From assembly GCA_900539175.1 (NCBI GenBank), contig UQAW01000060.1, forward strand, positions 1 to 24,498: a DNA stretch of 24,498 bases, read 5' to 3'. This document shows, piece by piece, positions 7,233 to 15,779 of the stretch. This DNA comes from an uncultured Lachnospiraceae bacterium (GTDB lineage: Bacteria; Bacillota; Clostridia; Lachnospirales; Lachnospiraceae). The notes beneath the pieces are model-generated. The model worked only from the letters and a program-made list of their open reading frames with translations. It was not told the DNA's origin and did no database searches. Made by a program: the position numbers and the translations under genes. Each line of letters starts with the position of its first letter. Position 1 is the stretch's first letter.

Positions 7233-8416
7233 TATACACTTTTATTCAGACAAATCCCGGCGCGGCTGGCTGTCAGAATCCAGCGGATGTTCTGATTCTG
7301 AACCGCCGACGTATCTGTTGATACAGGGGTTTTTGTTCCTGTCAGGCAGCGTTTCACATCCTGCGGCACAAAAAGGGGATTTACATAGATTTTGACGGTA
7401 TCTCCGATCAGGTAATCACCGTCTGTCAGGTCCAGAAGAAGGTGCCCAACACCGATTTTTCCAAGAACCGGAACTTTTTGATCATTTATTTCAACATACT
7501 TCCCATTGTTTCGGCGGAAGACAAATCTGCGGCAGTTTCGAAGCAATTGAAAGATTACAGATTCCTCCCCGTCTCGCCCACCGATAAATATTCCGTCAGA
7601 GTAACCGGATGTCACGATTCCAACTACGGTATCCCGGTGCAGTTTCCTGCGTCCGTCATATCCGATCTCTTCCCCCTTTTTGCGGAAGGATTTCATGTAG
7701 ACAGCAGCCTCCATCCAGACTGCGCGTTCAAAACCGCTGTCGGATGTATTTGGAGAGCATCCTAAAAGCAGAGAACCGATCCGGACGGCATCGCATCCCA
7801 GATCCCCGTATTTGAGAAAAGCTTTGCTGGCAGATACATGTGTAATTCCATAGTGAATCCCCATGCTGGACAAAGTATCTTTTGCATGCTCAAATCTTTG
7901 GACCTGTTTTTGAATATTTCTGGCATATCTGGAAGAAGCGGTGGCAAAATGTGTATAACACCCTTCGATGTTCATGCCATATGTGCATAACTTGATCTCT
8001 TCCAGTGCATTCCAGTGAAATCCATATCTGCCAAGTCCCGTATCAATTGCCAGATGGATCCTTGGAATGATTTTGGTACGGGCAGATGCTTCTTTTAAGA
8101 TATCCGCCTGTTCGGAGCTGCCCAGCATAAAAATAACGTCCTGGATCAGAAGATCGGAGCATTGCTTTATCGATAATTCGGGGGTGAGCAGCAGGATGTC
8201 CTCTTTGCATCCCAAAGCCCGCAGCTCCATGGCTTCTTTGGCACTTGAAACTCCATAAAAGTCAATCCCGCTTTTTTGCAGAATCTCATAGAATGTTTTC
8301 AGCCCCAATCCGTAACCGTTCTCTTTAATAACAGCGATCATGCGGCTGTCGGTGCGGGCACGGATTTCCCGGACATTGTTCAGGATTGCAGATTCTTTTA
8401 TCTTCAGCGTTGCCAT
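7232..8416 (-). CDS. alr: Alanine racemase-family PLP enzyme, divergent
   Basis: 394 residues from the ATG at 8416, chosen because AAGGAGG (complement of 8424-8430) precedes it; the open frame extends 131 codons further upstream without a ribosome site or family similarity. Fold-type III racemase motifs are present: AVIKENGYG with the PLP Lys31, DTGLGRYG (125-132), HFATA (156-160), VRIGSLLLG (211-219), IGYDG with the probable catalytic Tyr253, and GYSDGIF (271-277). The normal MDQ substrate-site motif reads VGH (323-325), and the Asn-Ser-Gly/Ala phosphate-binding segment reads VSASKAF. About 35 residues after the usual C-terminus (from about 358) look low in family similarity. The likely reaction is L-alanine to D-alanine racemisation for peptidoglycan, but another amino acid is possible. 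Confidence 0.8.
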   Translation of the reverse strand: MATLKIKESAILNNVREIRARTDSRMIAVIKENGYGLGLKTFYEILQKSGIDFYGVSSAKEAMELRALGCKEDILLLTPELSIKQCSDLLIQDVIFMLGSSEQADILKEASARTKIIPRIHLAIDTGLGRYGFHWNALEEIKLCTYGMNIEGCYTHFATASSRYARNIQKQVQRFEHAKDTLSSMGIHYGITHVSASKAFLKYGDLGCDAVRIGSLLLGCSPNTSDSGFERAVWMEAAVYMKSFRKKGEEIGYDGRRKLHRDTVVGIVTSGYSDGIFIGGRDGEESVIFQLLRNCRRFVFRRNNGKYVEINDQKVPVLGKIGVGHLLLDLTDGDYLIGDTVKIYVNPLFVPQDVKRCLTGTKTPVSTDTSAVQNQNIRWILTASRAGICLNKSV

Positions 8417-8452
8417 ATGAGTGCCTCCTTGAAAAAAATCATTTGTTATGTA

Positions 8453-8470
8453 CTGATGATAGATTATCAG
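8453..8470 (-). promoter_or_regulatory. Dyad upstream of the racemase gene
   Basis: The 127-base gap 8417-8543 contains an 18-base dyad with arms CTGAT / ATCAG, 37 bases before the start codon and overlapping -10-like AT-rich sequence on the minus strand. It may be an operator or simply part of the promoter. No convincing terminator for the upstream lipoprotein gene is visible, so read-through into alr is possible. Confidence 0.3.
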
Positions 8471-8543
8471 GGAGGTGTTGCCGGAACTTCGCATAAATGT
8501 AAATAAGTTGCAAATTTTCCGGAAAGGAGAAATCAGGTTTTCT

Positions 8544-9917
8544 TTATAGTTCCAGAACAACAATCGTATATTTGAAAAGTGTGGAAACCATTGGTTCATC
8601 ATTTTCTGTGTCATAAACGAATGCATTACGAACGGTAGCTTCCTGGGTCTTAAGAATAATATGCCTGTCATCCGGGGTAATACTGATCTCTGATATATTG
8701 TCCGGAGTCTGATAGAGCAGCGTACGTCCCGACAGTGTCTGAGGTGTGGAGGAATCTGCATGATAATCATAGAGATAAACCAGGGATTCACCGGAATTAC
8801 CGTACTCAAGAGTAATCATATGTTTTTCGTCGTTGGACAGGACAGATTTGAAATCTTTCTGCACATTCAGCAAGGCGCTGTCTTTGGAAAATGATTCGAC
8901 CGCCATGTAATCTTTTATACGAAGATTGCTGCCTGTTCCGGTAAGGAACAGAATGGTATTGTCGTAGGCATTGCGGGCACAGATATTATGATTGGTAATT
9001 CCAATGTAAGCGAAATCCTCCGGGAGAATTCCATAAGAGTCGAAAAGTTCTATGTCTGCGGGAGTTACTTTTTGGGTGGATTTTTCATAAATATAGGGCA
9101 GATATTCATCTTTCTGGGTGATCACTGCTCTTGAACCATCGGCATTTGGAAGCACTGTCCGGTAAAAGGAGGAGAATATAAAACCATCTTCGTAGAAAAA
9201 AACTTCCGGGTCTAAGGTCAGGAGGCAGATCGTTTGTTCTGAGGTTATGTCATAAACAGAAAGCTGTGTAAGGGGCAGTCCTTCTTCCGATAACAGGGTC
9301 TTGAAAAACTCTTCAAAAATTCCTGGTTTATAATCCATCATCTCCAGCCGCAGGTAGTCCGGTGCAAACCAGAAAAAAAAGCTGCTTCCGTTTTGCGTCC
9401 AGATAAAATTAAGCTCCAGGTAAGGGGAGGGATTTGGAAATTCCATAAGTTCTCTTGTGGTTTGTTCGGAAACCGTGTGTAGGTAAAGAAGAAGTTTTCC
9501 TGTTTCTGGGTTTACGGCATCATACAACACGTATTTTCCGTCAGGGGAAATCTGCATATGGTTGTAATTCAATACGCCGAGACTGGAACATTGGTCGTAA
9601 AAACCATAACGGATATCTACCTTGTAGACAACAACCTCTTCCTCGGGCGCTCCATCCAGGGTATAAAGTGTATCATCGTCTCCGGACCAGCCGATCGTAG
9701 ATGAAAGACCATCGAGATTTCCCGAAAAGTTGGTGGAGGTATACTGGTACTGATACATTTTTTTCAGTTCCCAGTCGCTGTCAGAATCAGAATCTTCCGG
9801 TACGGAACTTTGACTTTGATCAGGAAGGATGATGGTTTTGGTGTAGGTGTGGTAGGAGCAGCCGGAAAGCACAGACAGCAGAAGCAGCCAGGGAATTGCT
9901 TTAAGAATTGTTTTCAT
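8544..9917 (-). CDS. Lipoprotein with beta-propeller-type (PD40/WD40-like) repeats, downstream of a two-component pair
   Basis: 457 residues; ATG at 9917 with AAGGAGG 9 bases upstream. A signal peptide ends in the lipobox LSGC with the lipidated Cys20, followed by an Asp/Ser-rich linker (36-48). Propeller-like repeats occur as ISPDGKYVLY (123-132), NADGSRAVI (258-266), SNDEKHMITL (361-370) and ITPDDRHIIL (413-422), which resemble the TolB/PD40 blade motif. It should be anchored outside the membrane. The start lies 17 bases inside the histidine kinase gene, so translation is coupled and a joint role with that kinase is likely. I do not recognise the family. The gene order parallels mtrA-mtrB-lpqB of Actinobacteria, in which LpqB is a propeller lipoprotein that modulates the kinase. 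This is an architectural analogy only. Confidence 0.8.
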   Translation of the reverse strand: MKTILKAIPWLLLLSVLSGCSYHTYTKTIILPDQSQSSVPEDSDSDSDWELKKMYQYQYTSTNFSGNLDGLSSTIGWSGDDDTLYTLDGAPEEEVVVYKVDIRYGFYDQCSSLGVLNYNHMQISPDGKYVLYDAVNPETGKLLLYLHTVSEQTTRELMEFPNPSPYLELNFIWTQNGSSFFFWFAPDYLRLEMMDYKPGIFEEFFKTLLSEEGLPLTQLSVYDITSEQTICLLTLDPEVFFYEDGFIFSSFYRTVLPNADGSRAVITQKDEYLPYIYEKSTQKVTPADIELFDSYGILPEDFAYIGITNHNICARNAYDNTILFLTGTGSNLRIKDYMAVESFSKDSALLNVQKDFKSVLSNDEKHMITLEYGNSGESLVYLYDYHADSSTPQTLSGRTLLYQTPDNISEISITPDDRHIILKTQEATVRNAFVYDTENDEPMVSTLFKYTIVVLEL

Positions 9918-11451
9918 CTTCGGTATCCTCCTTATATGACGGAAATGTTGCGGTAAATATTGTGATTTTTCCCGGAATACTTTCGGCTTTTATAGAACCG
10001 TTGTGTTCTTCCATGATCTTCTGACAGATAGAGAGTCCCAGACCGGCGCTTCCAAGTTCCCGGGAGTGCTCTTTATCTATACGGTAAAAAGGATCAAAGA
10101 TATGTTCCATGGCTTCGGGTGTGATTCCTTCGCCTTTGTTCATGACCTGTATTACTGCATGACTTCCCTTCAGGCATGCGCAGGCACGGATGGACTCTTC
10201 CGGCATTCCGTATTTGATCGCATTGTCGATAAGGTTAATGAATAATTGGCGGATGCGCTCTTCGTGTCCCAGAATTCTGACGGAAGTATCGCATTCTGTC
10301 AGAATTCTATTGTTATACCGTCTGGCTTTCGGCATCATGGCGGCGGCAACGGAATTCAGAATGACAGTCAGGTCGATGGGAACAAGGGGTGTGTGAAGCT
10401 CTTTGTCGGACATTTCCAGAAGTTGTATCACCATCTGGTGCAGACGGGTACTTTCATGCTGAATATGGGTCAGCGCCGTGTGAAACAGGTCCAGATCAGT
10501 CAGACCATCCGCTTCAAGAAGCTGTGCGTAACCCTTGATGGTAGTCAGGGGGGTTTTCAGTTCATGGGTCACATTGTTGTAGAGTTCCTGTTTGCTGTTC
10601 AGAAGCTGCAGGATACTGTTGCGGTCTTCCTGGATTTTGACGAATTGATTTTCCATGGTGTTGAGCATCAGACTGTAATCTCTGGAAAGCTGTCCAAGTT
10701 CATCCTTACGACCGGTGAGTGACTTTCCAATCAGTTTCCTGGTGCTGACCTTGTTGTTTTTGATCTCAGCAGTAACACGGGAAGAGATTTTGCTCAATTT
10801 CTGAATCGGGCCGGTGATACCTGTAAGAGACAAAAGAATAATTCCGGAAATCAGAAGCATAATCAGCAGTGTGATTTCCAGTACCATTCGTGCGATTTGT
10901 GTATATTGTTGGTAAAGGTTTGTGTAATCCAGATAATAATTAACGATTCCGATATTTTTTCCTGCAACATTTAAAGGCATGGTGAACCAGACATCATATT
11001 GCCCCTCTGGTCCTGCCAGCAGGATATATGCTGCGCGGCCGTTTACTGCTGTCCGGAATGATTCTTTGGAGCAGATATTACCGTAAAGATCTTCACGGTT
11101 TTCCTGATTTTTGTAACCATAGTCAAGGAGCGGCTCTCCTTCTTTGGTAAAAAGAACCAGCTGGTTCTGACTGGTGTTGAAAAGCTCCTCAGCGATTTCA
11201 TAGGCACATTTTCCGAAGCTTTCTTCATCATTATTTTGTCCCTTCAGCATCAGAAGCTGGCGGACATAAACCTCCGTATTACTCTGCAGCTTCAGCAGAT
11301 CGGAGGTGATCTGGGATTCAATGTTCCGGTTCAGAATTTCAGTCACCAGAAAGTATAGAAGGAATCCGCTCAAGGTGACGAGGATTAAAAGTCCGAATGT
11401 AAGCTTGAAGCGGATTCCGTTCCAAAATCTAATTTTCTTTTTGCGGTTCAT
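9901..11451 (-). CDS. Membrane sensor histidine kinase (HAMP-HisKA-HATPase)
   Basis: 516 residues from ATG 11451, chosen over the upstream ATG at 11469 because GTGGGG lies 7 bases before it. Domains in order: TM1 (about 16-36), an extracytoplasmic sensor region of about 150 residues, TM2 (about 188-211), HAMP (PIQKLSKISS onward), HisKA with NNVTHELKTPLTTIKGY (His296), and HATPase_c with NLIDNAIKYG, GEGITPE and GSAGLGLSICQKIM. All boxes for autophosphorylation are intact. It is the orthodox PhoR/ResE-like type and should phosphorylate Asp54 of the regulator encoded just upstream. It overlaps that gene by 23 bases and the lipoprotein gene by 17 bases. The signal is unknown; the outer region shows no domain I can name. 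Confidence 0.93.
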   Translation of the reverse strand: MNRKKKIRFWNGIRFKLTFGLLILVTLSGFLLYFLVTEILNRNIESQITSDLLKLQSNTEVYVRQLLMLKGQNNDEESFGKCAYEIAEELFNTSQNQLVLFTKEGEPLLDYGYKNQENREDLYGNICSKESFRTAVNGRAAYILLAGPEGQYDVWFTMPLNVAGKNIGIVNYYLDYTNLYQQYTQIARMVLEITLLIMLLISGIILLSLTGITGPIQKLSKISSRVTAEIKNNKVSTRKLIGKSLTGRKDELGQLSRDYSLMLNTMENQFVKIQEDRNSILQLLNSKQELYNNVTHELKTPLTTIKGYAQLLEADGLTDLDLFHTALTHIQHESTRLHQMVIQLLEMSDKELHTPLVPIDLTVILNSVAAAMMPKARRYNNRILTECDTSVRILGHEERIRQLFINLIDNAIKYGMPEESIRACACLKGSHAVIQVMNKGEGITPEAMEHIFDPFYRIDKEHSRELGSAGLGLSICQKIMEEHNGSIKAESIPGKITIFTATFPSYKEDTEDENNS

Positions 11452-12127
11452 ATTTATACCCCACACCAAATACTGTAATTAACCGGTCCCCCAGATTCAG
11501 CTTTTTACGCAGTCGCTGGATATGAATATCCACAGTTCGGGTATCTCCCTCAAAGTCATATCCCCAGATCTGGTCCAGTAACTGAGAACGGGTGAAGACC
11601 TGGCGCGGATGTCTGGCAAAGAAAAGAAGAAGTTCAAATTCTTTGGGGGTCAGATCAATTCTTTGATTGTTCCGGGTAACACTCCATTCTTTTTCGGAAA
11701 TCATCAGTTCTCCCATAGAGAGAATGGAGACATCGGGCACGGAAGTTATAGGTCCTATTTTTTCGTAACGGCGCAGGACTGTTTTTACCCGGGCAATTAC
11801 CTCGCGGAGATCAAAGGGTTTTGTAATATAATCATCAGCTCCGGTTTCCAGACCATACAGTTTATCATCAATGCTGCTTCTGGCGGTCAGCATTACAATC
11901 GGAATATTATACCGCTCGGTCAGCATCCGGCAGACATCCACGCCGCTTAAGTCCGGCAGCATCCAGTCCAGAAGGACAAGATTGGGCATGATCGCCTTTG
12001 CGGCGTCCAGTCCGTCTGCGCCTGTATGAGCGCACCGCACGGCAAAACCTTCTTTTTTGAAACCGTATGCCAGGATTTCGGCAATTGGTTTTTCATCTTC
12101 TATGATTAATAATTGCTTTTCATTCAT
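11429..12127 (-). CDS. OmpR/PhoB-family response regulator
   Basis: 232 residues, the normal length for the family; ATG 12127 with GGAG about 9 bases upstream. The receiver domain has the acidic pair IIEDE (8-12), phospho-acceptor Asp54 in LLDWMLPD, Thr81 in MLTA and Lys103 in TKPF. The C-terminal winged helix (about 135-228) contains LTPKEFELLLFFARHP and TVDIHIQRLRKKL, typical of the PhoB/OmpR DNA-binding domain. It is the first gene of the minus-strand operon regulator - kinase - lipoprotein. Targets are unknown; autoregulation is common in such operons but no direct-repeat operator was identified upstream. Confidence 0.95.
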   Translation of the reverse strand: MNEKQLLIIEDEKPIAEILAYGFKKEGFAVRCAHTGADGLDAAKAIMPNLVLLDWMLPDLSGVDVCRMLTERYNIPIVMLTARSSIDDKLYGLETGADDYITKPFDLREVIARVKTVLRRYEKIGPITSVPDVSILSMGELMISEKEWSVTRNNQRIDLTPKEFELLLFFARHPRQVFTRSQLLDQIWGYDFEGDTRTVDIHIQRLRKKLNLGDRLITVFGVGYKYEPQKEN

Positions 12128-12174
12128 CGGTTATTTCTCCATTTAGTATTCTGCTTGTTTCTTTATCTGTTCAC

Positions 12175-12234
12175 ATTACTGCGCATTTCATGCTCCCGCA
12201 ATCCTAAAAACATTCGAAATCCGCCTTATTCGGG
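12175..12234 (-). repeat. 60-bp dispersed repeat, copy 2 (inverted relative to copy 1)
   Basis: This is the reverse complement of positions 1-60 with four differences. It lies 48 bases upstream of the response-regulator start, within the 396-base divergent gap 12128-12523. Outside the 60 bases the flanks do not match. No coding potential. The rest of the gap is AT-rich, with a tandem AAAATGT pair near 12363-12378 and the promoter of the next gene. Confidence 0.8.
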
Positions 12235-12461
12235 CTACTTTCTCATGTTTTACGGGTCTCAAAGTCATGCTTTTTTATGTGAGAATAAAACGTATAACTT
12301 TTTGCTCCTGTATCTTTGATTATAACAATTATTTTGGTGGTCGTACATAGGATGAATATTGCAAAAATGTAAAAATGTTGTAACTGACTTTGGAATCTGT
12401 CCGCATATTGGATGATCTTTTGGGTTATATTGATTTTCTTTATATATTTGCAGAATTAGCA

Positions 12462-12491
12462 TTGAGGGATAGACAGAAACTATGATAAAAT
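12462..12491 (+). promoter_or_regulatory. Probable promoter of the yesN-yesM operon
   Basis: TTGAGG (12462-12467) and TAAAAT (12486-12491) are 18 bases apart. TGA immediately precedes the -10, giving an extended -10. The start codon is 33 bases downstream. Confidence 0.5.
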
Positions 12492-12523
12492 AATCTTGTG
12501 ACTGGAACAGGAGGAAGTTGATT

Positions 12524-14149
12524 ATGATAAAAGTATTTCTGGTAGAAGATGAAGTGGTAATTCGAAACGGGATCAAAAAGGGGATCAACTGGGAACAGGA
12601 AGGCTTTATATTTACAGGAGAGGCCAGTGACGGAGAAGTTGCTTATCCGCTGATCAAAAAAGCCAGACCGGATATTTTGATCACGGATATTAAGATGCCT
12701 TTTATGAATGGCCTGGAATTGAGCCGGATGCTGAAAAAAGAATTCCCGGATATGAAGATTTTGATTTTAAGCGGTTACAATGAGTTTGATTATGCAAAAC
12801 AGGCGATCACCATCGGTGTGACAGATTATCTTTTAAAACCAATTTCTGCAGAGCAGCTATTGGAAGCGATTAAGAAAGTTGCGGTCACGATTCAAAAAGA
12901 GAGAGAAGAGCGGGAACTTCTGAAAAAGTATGAAGAGGATATGCAGGAAAATCTGGAGTATGAGAAATATGAATTCCTGACGCGTATTCTGGCACATCGT
13001 CTGTCTGTGACAGAGATTCTGGAAGAAGGTAAGCGGTTGGATATGGATTTGAGTGCACCTCTGTATAATATGATTTTGCTGAAGGTATCCAGTACCTCTG
13101 ACGGCAAAGAAGTGCAGGAGCAGCTGATAGAAGTATATTCCGATGTTGAGAGATATCTGGAAGAGCAAAACGGTATCTATTATTTCCGGCGAGGGATTGA
13201 AGGTTGGGTTTTGCTGTGTCTTTCGGAAACGGAAGAGCAGATGAACCGAAAAATTGAATTGTTGGAGAGAGGAATCAAAGAGATTATAGATGCCTACTCT
13301 TCAAAGATAGAATATTTTGGAGGAATCGGAACACCGATTTCCCGGCTTCGGGATCTGAAGGAATCTTTCAGTGGGGCAGAGAGAGTGTTTGCATACCGTT
13401 ATCTGAAAGAATGGAATCAGATGATCGGATGTAAAGAATTTTCTGAGGGGGCGGCAACTATCAAAGAAGATGAGACACTGAATCTGAAAACACTTTCTGT
13501 AGATAATCTGGACCGGAAAGTCACGGAAGGTTTTCTGAAAACAGGTCTTAAAGGGGAAGTTACTCATTTTGTTGATGACTACTTTGAAAGTCTCGGAAAA
13601 AATAACGTACAGTCATTACTTTTCCGGCAATACGTGACGATGGATGTTTATCTGAGTGCGGTAACGATGTTGGAGCAATTAGGTTACGGGTCGGAGGAAT
13701 TGGTAAAGCGCTGCGGAGATTTCCAGACGATGGAAGTTGTGTTTGCAACGGTAGATAAGACGAAGGAATATCTGAAAGAGGTATTGGAGGCAGCGATTAA
13801 TCTGAGAGAGGCAGTATCAAAGCAGAAATATAATACGCTTCTTGCAGATGCGAAAAGTTACATTGAAAAGAATTATGATAATGAAAGCATTTCTTTGAAT
13901 ACGGTGGCAGCAAGTGTGAACTTAAGTCCCAGTCATTTCAGTACCATCTTCAGCCAGGAGATGGGTCAGACTTTTATTGAGTTTCTGACCCAGGTGCGTA
14001 TGGAGAAAGCAAAGGAACTGCTCCGGACTTCCTCCATGAAAACCACAGAGATTGCGTTTGCAGTGGGATATAAGGATTCGCATTATTTCAGCTATTTATT
14101 TAAGAAAACGCAGAAGTGTACACCGAGAGAATTCCGTTCTCAGGTTTAG
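12524..14149 (+). CDS. YesN-type response regulator with AraC-family DNA-binding domain
   Basis: 541 residues from ATG 12524, with AGGAGGA 8 bases upstream; a TTG two codons earlier is less likely. The N-terminal receiver has LVEDE (6-10), phospho-acceptor Asp55 in ITDIKMPF, a Ser in ILSGYNEFDYA and Lys in LLKPIS. The middle (about 130-430) is a long helical region with a GGIGTPIS segment typical of YesN-like proteins. The C-terminus (about 440-541) is a double helix-turn-helix of AraC type, with SLNTVAASVNLSPSHFSTIF and the family hallmark IAFAVGYKDSHYFSYLFKK. It should be phosphorylated by the kinase encoded 10 bases downstream and activate the adjacent sugar-uptake genes. This class commonly controls carbohydrate transporters in Firmicutes. 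Confidence 0.94.
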   Translation: MIKVFLVEDEVVIRNGIKKGINWEQEGFIFTGEASDGEVAYPLIKKARPDILITDIKMPFMNGLELSRMLKKEFPDMKILILSGYNEFDYAKQAITIGVTDYLLKPISAEQLLEAIKKVAVTIQKEREERELLKKYEEDMQENLEYEKYEFLTRILAHRLSVTEILEEGKRLDMDLSAPLYNMILLKVSSTSDGKEVQEQLIEVYSDVERYLEEQNGIYYFRRGIEGWVLLCLSETEEQMNRKIELLERGIKEIIDAYSSKIEYFGGIGTPISRLRDLKESFSGAERVFAYRYLKEWNQMIGCKEFSEGAATIKEDETLNLKTLSVDNLDRKVTEGFLKTGLKGEVTHFVDDYFESLGKNNVQSLLFRQYVTMDVYLSAVTMLEQLGYGSEELVKRCGDFQTMEVVFATVDKTKEYLKEVLEAAINLREAVSKQKYNTLLADAKSYIEKNYDNESISLNTVAASVNLSPSHFSTIFSQEMGQTFIEFLTQVRMEKAKELLRTSSMKTTEIAFAVGYKDSHYFSYLFKKTQKCTPREFRSQV

Positions 14150-14159
14150 AGGGTAAATT

Positions 14160-15626
14160 ATGAGGAAAAGAGTGTCTTCGTTAAAAAATCGATTGAATAT
14201 GCTTTTGGTGGTGTGCCTTGTTCCATTGACAATTATGATTGTGTACCTGATTGCTACGGTCAGCCGCTTTTCAGAACGTTATGATGTCGTTGTTGAGAAG
14301 ATTACGAGGGCGGGTGCTTATAACTTTGAGTTTAAGAAAGACATGGATTATATCATGTATATTATCGTGGTCAATTCGGAACGAGCCAGGGAGTTGGTGG
14401 ATACGGAGCAGCCCCATGTAATGATTGAGGAAGCACGGGGGGTGTTTCAGAAATTGTATGAGGAGGCCGATACGGAATATCCTCAGAATCAATTAAGGAG
14501 GATCCTGAAGAGTCTGAATATCCTGGAAGACCGTGTGGTGGAGATTGAAAAGGATGCGATGGTAAGCGGCGCCTATGAAAAGAACATGGAACGTCTGGAT
14601 GCAAACATCCGTATTCTGACGGAATTAATTCAGGAACAGATTCAAAAGTATATCTATTATGAGACAACAAATCTGGAGGTTTTGAGGGGGGATATCCGCA
14701 AGGATGTTGATCGTTTTATTGAAATGACAGTTGTGATTTTTGTTGCAATTCTGGCGATGGCTATTTTTACCAGTAAAGCAATTGTGACAAGTATTACAAA
14801 ACCAATTGGTAATCTCTGTGAGATGACAAAGGTGGCAGGAAGCGGCGATTTTGAAGTACGTGCACTGGAGGAAAGTGATGATGAACTGGCTTTGCTGGGT
14901 ACGAGCTTTAATAAGATGGTAGAGCAGATCGGAAATCTGGTAGAGAGTATCCGTGTGGAGCAGCATAACCTTCGTACAATGGAACTGAAACTTCTGCAGG
15001 CACAGATTAACCCCCATTTTTTATATAATACGCTGGATGCAATTGTATGGCTGGCGGAGGCGGGTGAAAAAGAACAGGTTGTTCAGATGGTAACAGCGCT
15101 TTCTGATTTTTTCCGTACGACGCTCAGTAAAGGCAGGGATTATATTACCGTACAGGAGGAGGAAGCACATATCCGAAGCTATCTGCAGATCCAGCAATTC
15201 AGGTATCAGGATATTCTGGAATATGAGATACAGATTCCGGAGGAACTGTATGAAGATCAGATTCTGAAGCTGACGCTGCAGCCGCTGGTGGAAAATGCAC
15301 TTTACCATGGAATTAAGAACAAGCGTGCCATGGGACATATTCTGGTAACGGGCGAACAGGTCGAAGATACGCTGGTCTTTAAGGTTCGGGATAATGGAAT
15401 CGGAATGACCCCGGAGCGCCTTTTGCATGTACAGAAAATGATTAAGGGAGAGTATGTAGATGAGAGTGACCAATCCGGTTTTGGTTTATTTAATGTCGAA
15501 CAAAGGATTCAGTTGAACTATGGACGGGAATATGGAATCTACCTGGAGAGTTTATATGGGGAATGGACAGAAGTGAAAGTTATCATACCTGTCGTAAATA
15601 ATCACACCTTTTTCGAAAAAAAATGA
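14160..15626 (+). CDS. YesM/LytS-type sensor histidine kinase
   Basis: 488 residues. Topology: TM1 about 13-33, an extracytoplasmic region of about 150 residues that is charged and helix-like throughout with no Cache-like beta pattern, TM2 about 188-204, then HAMP (SKAIVTSITKPIGNL onward). The His_kinase motif QAQINPHFLYNTLDAI carries His286. The ATPase domain shows LVENALYHGIKN (Asn379), DNGIGM (411-416) and SGFGLFNV (439-446). All catalytic boxes are intact. The helical outer domain without an obvious ligand pocket resembles LytS of the XylFII-LytS pair, where a separate binding lipoprotein senses the sugar. This fits the two binding-protein genes downstream. Co-transcribed with the YesN gene (10-base gap, AGAGGG ribosome site). 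Confidence 0.93.
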   Translation: MRKRVSSLKNRLNMLLVVCLVPLTIMIVYLIATVSRFSERYDVVVEKITRAGAYNFEFKKDMDYIMYIIVVNSERARELVDTEQPHVMIEEARGVFQKLYEEADTEYPQNQLRRILKSLNILEDRVVEIEKDAMVSGAYEKNMERLDANIRILTELIQEQIQKYIYYETTNLEVLRGDIRKDVDRFIEMTVVIFVAILAMAIFTSKAIVTSITKPIGNLCEMTKVAGSGDFEVRALEESDDELALLGTSFNKMVEQIGNLVESIRVEQHNLRTMELKLLQAQINPHFLYNTLDAIVWLAEAGEKEQVVQMVTALSDFFRTTLSKGRDYITVQEEEAHIRSYLQIQQFRYQDILEYEIQIPEELYEDQILKLTLQPLVENALYHGIKNKRAMGHILVTGEQVEDTLVFKVRDNGIGMTPERLLHVQKMIKGEYVDESDQSGFGLFNVEQRIQLNYGREYGIYLESLYGEWTEVKVIIPVVNNHTFFEKK

Positions 15627-15631
15627 ACCTT

Positions 15632-15648
15632 TGTTCATAAAATGTTCA
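15632..15648 (+). promoter_or_regulatory. Tandem TGTTCA repeat, candidate regulator site
   Basis: TGTTCA at 15632-15637 and 15643-15648 are spaced 11 bases, one helical turn, followed in both copies by an A-rich run. Tandem half-sites at one-turn spacing upstream of a weak promoter are typical for AraC-type regulators. ATGAAC at 15623-15628 also makes a dyad with GTTCAT (15633-15638). Confidence 0.45.
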
Positions 15649-15659
15649 AAAACAAGTAA

Positions 15660-15718
15660 AAAAATATACTTATTCCCGAAGTAATTCCGTATATTTTTCA
15701 GCCAATAACTTGTATGAT
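15660..15718 (+). promoter_or_regulatory. Inverted repeat and promoter before the first binding-protein gene
   Basis: Perfect 10-bp arms AAAAATATAC (15660-15669) and GTATATTTTT (15689-15698) flank a 19-base spacer. The right arm covers the weak -35 position of a promoter whose -10 is TATGAT (15713-15718). The dyad could be an operator or a weak A/U terminator of the yesNM transcript. Confidence 0.5.
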
Positions 15719-15779
15719 AGATACAACAAAGCAAGAGAGTTTTGGCAAAGAAAAAACAAAGTATAGGGAGGAATTATTC

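Noticed and set aside
8417..8809. N-terminal extension of the racemase frame
   Set aside because: It overlaps the end of the lipoprotein gene, lacks family similarity, and a strong AAGGAGG precedes the internal ATG at 8416.
12128..12523. Short open frames on both strands in the divergent gap, such as 12113-12319 and 12265-12588
   Set aside because: They span the 60-bp repeat or the promoter, have no ribosome sites and no protein-like composition.
15623..15638. Possible terminator ATGAAC/GTTCAT after yesM
   Set aside because: The T-run is only on the minus strand, and no minus-strand gene arrives from that side, so it is better read as part of the control region.
15714..15779. 22-codon extension of the first binding protein
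   Set aside because: The extension would bury the signal peptide; GGGAGG and the lipobox position fit the ATG at 15780.
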